Positions 56,195 through 64,000 of a DNA stretch of 64,000 nucleotides are shown here, piece by piece. Position numbers and translations under genes: made by a program. Position 1 is the first letter of the stretch. Every line of letters begins with the position of its first letter. The notes under the pieces were generated by a model. That model was given only the letters and a program-made list of their open reading frames with translations, did no database searches and was not told where the DNA came from. The stretch is taken from positions 2,418,001-2,482,000 of the forward strand of contig JAUIZM010000016.1 of assembly GCA_030848705.1 (NCBI GenBank), read 5' to 3'. The stretch comes from Heracleum sosnowskyi (Eukaryota; Streptophyta; Magnoliopsida; Apiales; Apiaceae).

Positions 56195-59037
56195 GATTGA
56201 ATAAATGATTGCAGGGCAACAGGAAAAATGTTCTAGTTCTGGATAGTGGATGTTCAGGACACATGACTGGAAACAAGGCTCTGCTGTCAGACTTTGAGAG
56301 GAAGTCTGGACCAAAGGTATCCTATGGAGATGGCAATATAGGACATACTTTGGGATATGGAAACATTATAATTGGAAATGTCATCATTCAGAACGTAGCT
56401 CTGGTAGAAGGACTGAAGCACAATCTCTTGAGCATCAGTCAAATTACAGACAGAGGTTATCATGTCAATTTTTATGAATCTCACTGTGAAATAACAATTA
56501 AGAAGGATGGAAAAGTGATTCTTACGGGTTATAGACGTGGTAACATATATGAAGCCAACTTACATTCTGCTACTAATGGGAAAACGACATGTCTTCTATC
56601 AAAGGCATCAGTAGATGAGAGTTGGAACTGGCATAAGAAGCTTTCTCATTTGAATTTCAATAACATCAATGAGTTAGTAAGAAAGGACTTAGTGAGAGGT
56701 CTCCCAAAAGCGATGTATTCCCCTGATGGACTCTGCGACTCATGTCAAAAGTCAAAGCAAAAGAGAATCAGCTTCAAAAGTAAATCAGAATACTCAATAG
56801 ACACGGCTTATCACCTGCTACATCTGGATCTTTTTGGTCCTGTGAATGTAATGTCTATTAACAAGAAAAGGTATACTCTGGTAATTGTTGATGAGTATAC
56901 AAGATTCACATGGGTATACTTTCTGCATAAAAAGAGTGAAACACCAGAGATTCTGATAGAGCATGTCAAATTACTGGAGAACGAATCAAGCAACAAAGTC
57001 AAAGTTCTTCAAAGTGATAATGGAACTGAGTTTAAAAACTCAACAATGGAAGAATTCTGTAAATCAAAAGGAATTGTGCAGCAATTCTCCGCTCCTGGTA
57101 CTCCTTAACAGAATGGAGTAGTTGAGAGGAAAAACAGAACTCTAATTGAAGCTGGAAGAACAATGCTGGAAGAAGCAAAGCTGCCAACTTACTTCTGGGC
57201 AGAAGCTGTCAACACTGCATGCTATACTCAGAACTGTACTCTGATCACAAGACATGGCAAGACTCCATATCAGATGATAAAGGGAAAGAAACCAAGCTTA
57301 AAACACTTGCACGTGTTTGGGTGTAAATGCTTCATTTTGCGGACACATCCAGAACAGCTTGGAAAGTTTGAGACAAAAGCAGATGAAGGAATTTTTATTG
57401 GATATCCTGATTCGACAAAAGCTTTCAAGGTATATAATCTGATAACTAAGATTGTGAATGTCTCAGTAAATGTATCATTTGATGACAGGAAAATTACTGG
57501 AATAAATGAAGATACTCATGAAGAATTGATATTTGGGGATGAACTAGAAATTGAAATCAGTAGTGATGATATTGAGGGGGAGCCTAATGATATCATAAAT
57601 ACTACTGATAATACTACAAATGAATCTCTTGAGAATAACTCTTCTACAGATACTGATGGAAGTACTGATAACAACACTGATGCAAGTACTGATAGTACAT
57701 CAGGAGATATCCATCAGAGAAACTCCAATTCCAGCGAATCTTATCAGGACACTGATGCAGGGGGAGCTTCTCATACAACTCAAGAAAGTTCTTTTAAGGA
57801 AGACATTGATGCAGGGGGAGCATCAAGTTCAAGAACTCAGTTACCTTCAGCAAGAAGATGGACACAAGCGCATCCTCCTGATCTCATTATTGGAGATCCT
57901 GATGCTGGTGTTCAAACAAGAAATGCTACTCAGAATGAGTGTCTGTTTCATAACTTTCTTTCACAGGAAGAACCAAAGAAAATTGAAGATGCTTTGAAAG
58001 ATGCTGATTGGGTAACAGCAATGCAAGAGGAACTCAACGAGTTTGAAATAAATGAAGTCTGGAAACTGGTTCCAAGACCCAAAGATAGATCTATTGTGGG
58101 AACTAAATGGGTGTTCAGAAACAAAACTGATTCTGATGGAGTAATCACAAGGAATAAGGCCAGACTTGTAGCAAAAGGGTATTCTCAACAAGAAGGCATA
58201 GATTATGACGAAACATTTGCTCCAGTTGCCAGATTGGAGGCCATCAGAATATTCCTAGCATATGCTGCACATATGAAATTTAAGGTCTTTCAGATGGATG
58301 TTAAGAGTGCCTTCTTAAATGGAGAACTGGAGGAAGAAGTTTATGTTGAGCAACCTCCAGGGTTTGTTGATTCCAAATATCCAGATCATGTGTATAGACT
58401 GGATAAAGCTCTGTATGGACTCAAGCAAGCACCACGGGCCTAGTATGAAACGCTTACTCAGTTTCTTCTTGATAGTGGATTCACACGAGGCACCATTGAT
58501 AAAACTCTGTTTTATATCCAAAAAGGCAAAGACTTGCTCTTAGTCCAGATATATGTAGATGACATAATCTTTGGATCTACTAATGCTACAATGTGTCAGA
58601 AGTTTGCTAAATTGATGCAGTCAAGATATCAGATGAGCATGATGGGATAAATGAGCTATTTTCTGGGGTTGCAAGTAAAACAAACTGATGAAGGGATTTT
58701 TATCAATCAGTCCAAGTACACCAGAAACTTGCTTAAGAAATTCAACATGCAAGACAGTGCTCCTGCCAGTACTCCCATGGCTACTGCCACCAAACTTGAC
58801 TCTAAGGAAGGAATTGAAGTGGATATCACAATCTATAGAGGAATGATTGGTTCTCTCCTCTATCTTACTGCCATTAGGCCAGATATTATGTTCGCAACTT
58901 GTCTCTGTGCAAGATTTCAGTCCCAACCACGAGAACCGCATCTGATAGCTGTAAAGAGGATATTTCGATATCTTAAAGGGACACCAAATCTTGGTTTGTG
59001 GTATCCCAGAGCATCAGACTTCACACTGATAGGATAC
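56195..59037 (+). pseudogene. pol: Sirevirus pol of element 3, four defects
   Basis: Protease has LDSGCSGHMTG. Integrase has its HHCC site (WHKKLSHLN to CDSCQKS) and DD35E residues in order. A TAA at 57106 sits just before the catalytic Glu. Reverse transcriptase keeps QMDVKSAFLNG and YVDD. TAG at 58441 replaces the Trp of the PRAWYE motif, and TAA at 58648 follows MSMMG. RNase H starts but is cut at 59037 after LIGY by the LTR of element 4, so its remainder may lie beyond the window. The integrase-RT linker holds Asp/Ser/Thr-rich repeats near 57645-57700. Confidence 0.88.
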
Positions 59038-60351
59038 TGAAAGGCATATGTCTAGGCCTATTTGTAAACACCGAGGATTCTACTCAACTTTAATTAAGAT
59101 GTAATAAGTAAATAATAAAAATCAAATGTCACAGGAATCTTAGAAGATTATATCTGTCAAAGAATGGAGATTAAAGTCATCTACAGACTTGAAGTGATTC
59201 TACATTGAAAGAAGCTCAATTTATTGATCAAGCCTCAATGAAGTATTCAAGCTCAGTGGATTTATTAAAGTGACAGAGATTTCAAGTAGTGACAACAAAA
59301 GATACTGATTACGGAGTTCTTGAATGAGAAGGAAGTGAATCACTGCTTAAAGTCAAATAGATAAAGAACAAACATTGCCGTTTGTCACTAATGAACCAGA
59401 CAGTGCATTGAGTGTCAACATACTATTGTGTTTGTTATTTATCTAAGTTTTAAGTGATTCTGGAATTGTTTGAGAAGACAACTAATTCTATTTATTCTCT
59501 TATAAATAATTAATACTATTAAGTAAATTATTTATTAAATTAATTCTGTAAAGAATTAATTTAATACATAATTTATTTAGTTAATTATTTAAATTAGAAT
59601 AAAAATGAACTAGGAAGACTTAGGTTTGAACTAGGAAGACTTAGTTAAATGAACTAGGAAGACTCACAAGTGAGTCTTCCCGATTGTCTTCCTAGGCCAA
59701 TCTATTGTCTTCCCGATTGTCTTCCATTAACAAATGTTGTTTTCCCGAGAGTCTTCCAAGAACAAATGCTTAGTTTTTCTGATAGTCTTCCTAAGGCAAT
59801 TCTGTTAAAGGCATTGCACGTGGGATTAAATGAAAGGCTGTGTATTTGTATTTAAAGCAAGGCAGAAGACAGAAGACATATTACAATTACAACTGAAGAA
59901 CAAAAGACACAGCAACATAACTTTTCATTCTCTCTGTCTTTACTTCACTTAACTGCAAAGGCATTAAATTTCATCAAGTGAATTAATTCTTGACTTGATC
60001 ATTACATTAAATTCATAAGGATCATTTCACTTGTACTGCTTTAGCTTTCTAGCGGATCATAATCCCTAGATTTTATATCGAACTACTTTTTAGTATTCGA
60101 TCCTTTTTATTACAAAAATAGATAAATTCATGTCGAATTTATTCTAGGTTTGTTTTATCAAGTTCATTGTAATCAGTGATCAAAATTGTAACACCCTTCA
60201 AGTTCAATAGAGTTTTATTTAACTTGAATATTGTTTCAGTTTTATTCCGCATTAATTTGTTCTTAATTGTTAAATTATTCAAAGGACAAATTCGATTAAA
60301 CGGTATCGTTTGTATTCAACCCCCCTTCTACAAACTTATCAGGACCTAACA
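59038..60351 (+). repeat. 5' LTR of Sirevirus element 4 (1314 bp)
   Basis: It runs from TGAAAGGCAT to GGACCTAACA. Nine GGAAGAC/GTCTTCC words lie at about 59611-59795, three in one orientation then six in the other. A TATTTAAA box follows near 59848. The TTCAACCCCCCTTCTAC motif lies near 60315-60331. Confidence 0.82.
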
Positions 60352-60353
60352 AT

Positions 60354-60365
60354 TGGCATCAGAGC
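60354..60365 (+). other. Primer-binding site (initiator Met tRNA), element 4
   Basis: TGGCATCAGAGC, one base off the usual TGGTATCAGAGC, two bases from the LTR edge. Confidence 0.85.
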
Positions 60366-60455
60366 CTTTTGATTGATATACAAATCAAAGATCCAATTGT
60401 TTTGAGATTTTTTCTTAAACTCTGAAATTTTTATTATTCCTAAAAATCTTAAAAG

Positions 60456-62696
60456 ATGTCTACTACATAGAAAGTGGGTAAAGTCAAAATCCCAATGTTC
60501 AGCAAGGAGCATTATCCTATGTGGAAGAAGAAAATGCTCCTATTTCTTAAAGTTGCTAATGTTAAATACATTGATGTGCTGAAGAATGGTCCCAAAGTCC
60601 CTATGATTATTTAGGGAGAACTAATAGAGAATGAGGTTGTTACTAGGGCTGCTAGGATGTACCCTAAGGATCCCAAGGATTACACTCCTGATGAAAAAGA
60701 GGATGTTACCTTGGATGCCTGTCTACAGTTGATCCTTGTTGATTGTCTTGATCGTATCATGCATAATCATGTCCTAAACTGTGATACTGCCAAACACATT
60801 TGGGACACTATAGAGATAATCAATGAGGGGACAGAGGAAGTTAGAGAGAATAAGCTGGAAATTCTCACCTCTCAATATGAGCATTTCAGATCAAACCCTG
60901 GTGAAGGTATCTCTGAGGTTTTTGAGAGATACAACAAATTAATCAATGATCTGAATCTCAATGGGAAGCACTACACTATCAAGGAAATTAACAAGAAGTT
61001 TATACTTAAACTTCCACCTCATTTGGAACACATAATATCTGCCATTAGAGAAGCAAGAGATCTGAGAGAGATTGCTTTGGAAAGACTGTATGGTGTTCTG
61101 AAGACCTATGAGCTGGAGCAGATTCAACAAAGGGAGCTGTATGGAACTGGGAAGATAGTTAGTACTTCTACTGCATTGACTGCTGAAGTCCCACAGAAAC
61201 TGGAAGTGAAGGCTGTTCAACCTTCCAGTTTTAACATGAATGTTATTGATGCTGAATATGGCTTAACATCCATAGATCAATCTGGTGGTGACTTCTATTC
61301 TTTAGAGGAACTTGATCAGCTGGAGGATGGTGATTTGCCTTTGATAGTCAGGATGTTTGGGAAGTTCAGATTCAAAAGGAATCCCAATCTTAAGTTCAGG
61401 CCCAGATTTCAGAGAGGTGGATCTTCCTCTTCAAGTAGCACAAGGGGTGGCTACAAAACTGGAACTGTGGAAAGGAGCACAATCAGGTGCTACAATTGCA
61501 ATGAGTTAGGTAACTTTGCTACTGAATGCAGAAAGCCAAAGCAAGTGACAAGGAACACATTTGATTCTAGCAAGAAGAACAAAATTGGGAAAGCTTATGT
61601 TGCTGAAGGAAAGAGTTGGGATGACACTGATAGTGATGAAGAAGCTGGAGAAATTGGAAACTTAGCCTTAGTGGCTAGTGGAGCAAGCACTTCATCTACA
61701 TACATGTCAGAGGTAAAGTTCACTGATGCTGAAATGATCTATCATCCTGGTGGTACTATTTCTTGTGCACGCACTGAAAATGATAGAATAATTCTTTTGA
61801 ACACAGCTCTTGAAAAGGAGATAAAAGAATTAAAACTTGTGCATGTTAATCAGAATGAACTTACTGAGAAAATAGCATTTCTTGAGAATAGGGTTAAATG
61901 TTATATTCAACTGGAAACCATTCTCAAAGAAAAGAATAGTGAGCTTAAGATTAAAGCTAATGCCTATTACAACTCTTGTAAGACGGCTAAAGAAATTATC
62001 AATAAACAAAGTATTGGTCAGTCTGTTGGCATAGGCTATGACTATAAGGAGTCTATTGGTAAATTAAGCATAAATACCCCTAATAGAGTTAGTGCTGAAG
62101 AAAGGGGTATTCCAGATGTGCTTAAAGGTATTGACAAACCTTTCTTTAGAGAGTCCTAGGCAGATCCTCTGAATGAATACTCTATCATCATTGCAGAGGA
62201 GATACGTGAAGAAGATCTTGCTTTTGAAGTTGAACAGTCCAACAAGTGTATGTCTGATAAACCAGTCAAAGTTGTTTCAACAACAGAGACTAAATCAAAT
62301 ATCCATAAGTTGGATCAAAACAACTGTAGAACTAACATGCCTGTTGTTAATTCTTCTCATAAAGCATGTGGTGTGATTAATTGCATGTCGTGTGCTTTCA
62401 ATGTTATGTATGCTTATTTTAATAGTAAGCATGTATCTAATGATAAGACTGTTCCACGTCAACATGTTAATAATAAGAAGCATGTTAGAGCTAAGACCAC
62501 GAGTCCTCCTAAGACTAGAGTGGATTCATTTATCCCTAAGCCTACTCAGAAATGTGTTAGGGCTGGGTATAAATGGAAACGCTCTTTTGTGAAAGAGGTT
62601 GAAGTAGTTGTAGCTAAAAAGGTTGTTTTGCCTGACAAAGGCCAGTTCTTTAAGTATGCCGGACCCAATCAAGTTTGGGTTCCGAGGAAGGACTAA
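60456..62696 (+). pseudogene. gag: Sirevirus gag of element 4, three stops and altered zinc knuckle
   Basis: The frame begins MSTT and is broken by TAG at 60468, TAG at 60612 and TAG at 62157. It ends normally with GPNQVWVPRKD at 62696. The capsid domain lies at about 60480-61130. The CCHC knuckle has its zinc-binding His replaced by Asn (CNELGNFATEC, codon 61512-61514). The tail keeps a Cys cluster (CGVINCMSC) matching the intact gag of element 1. Confidence 0.87.
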
Positions 62697-64000
62697 TCAA
62701 TTTGGTATTGCATGGAGTTAAACAGGTAAACCGTGTTATGTGGATTCTTGACAGTGGCTGTTCAAGGCATATGACCGGAGATAGAGCCCTGCTATCAGAT
62801 TTGGTTGAGAAAGCTGGCCCAGTAGTTACCTTTGGAGATAACAGCAAGGGTATTACGAAAGGATATGGCTGTTTGAAGTTTGGAAATGTTATCATTGAAG
62901 ATGTATCATTTGTGGAAGGTCTGAGGTTCAATCTTCTTAGCATCAGTCATTTCTGTGACAGAGGATATGCTGTTTCCTTTGAAAGAGAGAAGTGTCAGAT
63001 CCTTCACAAGAAGAATGGAAAGCCTGCTCTTCAAGGAGTAAGGAAAGGTGACTTGTTCATAGCTGATCTGCACTCTGGATCCAAAGATGAAGTTAATTGT
63101 TTTTATGCTAAAGCTTCATCAGATGAAAGTTGGCTATGGCACAAGAAGATGTCTCACCTTAACTTCAAAACCATGAACTCTTTAGTCAAGAGGGAATTGG
63201 TTAGAGGTTTGCCTCAGATGGAATTTACACAGGAAGGACTGTGTGAGGCATGTCAGAAAGGAAAGTCAAAGAAAGCTTCTCACAAGGGCACTGACACATC
63301 ATCAATAACTGAACCACTTCACCTAATGCACATGGATTTGTTTGGTCCAGTTAATGTGATGTCTATGTCAAAGAAACAATATGCACTTGTGATTGGTGAT
63401 GACTTTTCAAAATATACATGGGTTTTATTCCTACATTCCAAGGATGAGACCCCACACCTGGTGATTGACCATATAAAGTTGATTGAGCTGGATTCTAGAT
63501 TCCCTGTTAGAGCCATAAGGTCAGATAATGGAACTGAATTCAAGAATGCAGTCCTAAATGACTTTTGTGCTGATAAAGGAATAACAAGACAGTATTCTGC
63601 CCCTAGAACTCCTCAACAAAATGGAGTAGTGGAAAGAAAGAATCGTACATTGATTGAAGCTGCCAGGACTATGTTAAGTGAGTCTAAACTTCCAATGTAC
63701 TTTTGGGCTGAAGCAGCAAATACAGCTTGTTATACTCAGAATCGAACTTTAATCAACAAGGACTTAATGAAGACTCCTTATGAGATCATGAACAACAAGA
63801 AACCAATTGTCAAGTACTTTCATGTATTTGGAGCAAAATGCTTTGTGCTTAAAGATGACAATGTTAAACGTGGCAAGTTTGAAGCCAAGGCACAAGAAGC
63901 TATATTTGTTGGTTATTCCAGAAGATCTTACAGGGTCTACTTGGTTGGCAGTCACACAGTAAAGGAAAGTGTCAATGTTACTTTTGATGACACTAAGCTC
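62697..64000 (+). CDS. pol: Sirevirus pol of element 4, 5' part, cut by window edge
   Basis: An open frame without stops runs from the gag end to base 64000. It has protease ILDSGCSRHMTG near 62742 and the integrase zinc site (WHKKMSHLN to CEACQKG). It also has the catalytic DD35E residues: MDLFGP, SDNGTEF, and the Glu after QQNGVVE. The frame is shifted from gag (gag in frame 0, pol in frame 2 of the window). The first ATG is at 62738, but the frame is already open upstream of the gag stop. Reverse transcriptase and RNase H lie outside the window. Confidence 0.88.

Larger units (their letters stand above)
53954..59037 (+). mobile_element. Sirevirus element 3 (gag and pol, no LTR visible), degraded
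   Basis: It lacks LTR, primer site and roughly the first 40 codons of gag on the left. On the right it is interrupted in RNase H by the LTR of element 4. Gag and pol stay in one frame apart from point stops. Confidence 0.85.
59038..64000 (+). mobile_element. Sirevirus element 4, inserted into element 3, runs off right edge
   Basis: LTR, primer site, gag and the protease-integrase part of pol are present in order. It begins with TG exactly where the element 3 RNase H codons stop, as expected for a nested insertion. The predicted target duplication is GATAC or its neighbours, to be found after the 3' LTR outside the window. Confidence 0.88.

Overview
The window is plant nuclear DNA made almost entirely of nested transposable elements, with no host gene I can recognise. 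The signature is that of a flowering plant with a repeat-rich genome: Ty1/copia elements of the Sirevirus type (initiator-Met tRNA primer site, gag-pol with DD35E integrase and YVDD reverse transcriptase), a Ty3/gypsy Tat element with a second RNase H, Tekay-type LTRs, an Athila-like 3' end, Helitrons and small MITEs. I cannot place the species; a eudicot is the best guess.

Layout. 1-12658 (minus strand): a nearly complete, apparently intact Sirevirus. In element order it has a 5' LTR (12658-11354), primer site, gag, pol, a 0.7 kb spacer and a 1616-residue third ORF; its 3' LTR lies off the left edge. 12659-16557: AT-rich non-coding DNA with tandem and microsatellite repeats. 16558-19599: four related non-autonomous Helitrons. 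19699-25990: small hAT-like and Tourist-like MITEs, an LTR-like fragment and a complex of inverted repeats. 26090-29746: two larger non-autonomous Helitrons, the second split by a Tat-lineage gypsy element (28403-38453). The 5' side of that gypsy element carries a 2.1 kb copy of its own 3' flank. 40204-47184: four Tekay-type LTRs separated by tiny internal domains, bracketed by one CTTAT target-site duplication. 47190-49986: Athila-like 3' end and LTR. 49987-64000: three successive plus-strand Sirevirus copies (two with many stop codons, the last running off the right edge) plus an inverted LTR fragment.

How parts work together. In the intact element, gag packages RNA, pol supplies protease, integrase, reverse transcriptase and RNase H, and the third ORF occupies the envelope-like position but shows no membrane segment. 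The spacer upstream of the third ORF carries about thirteen copies of the short motif that is also clustered in the LTR, followed by a TATA box. This looks like a duplicated LTR-type promoter serving the third ORF. Each Sirevirus LTR here has its own private short motif clustered upstream of a TATA-like box, suggesting fast-evolving, family-specific enhancer arrays.
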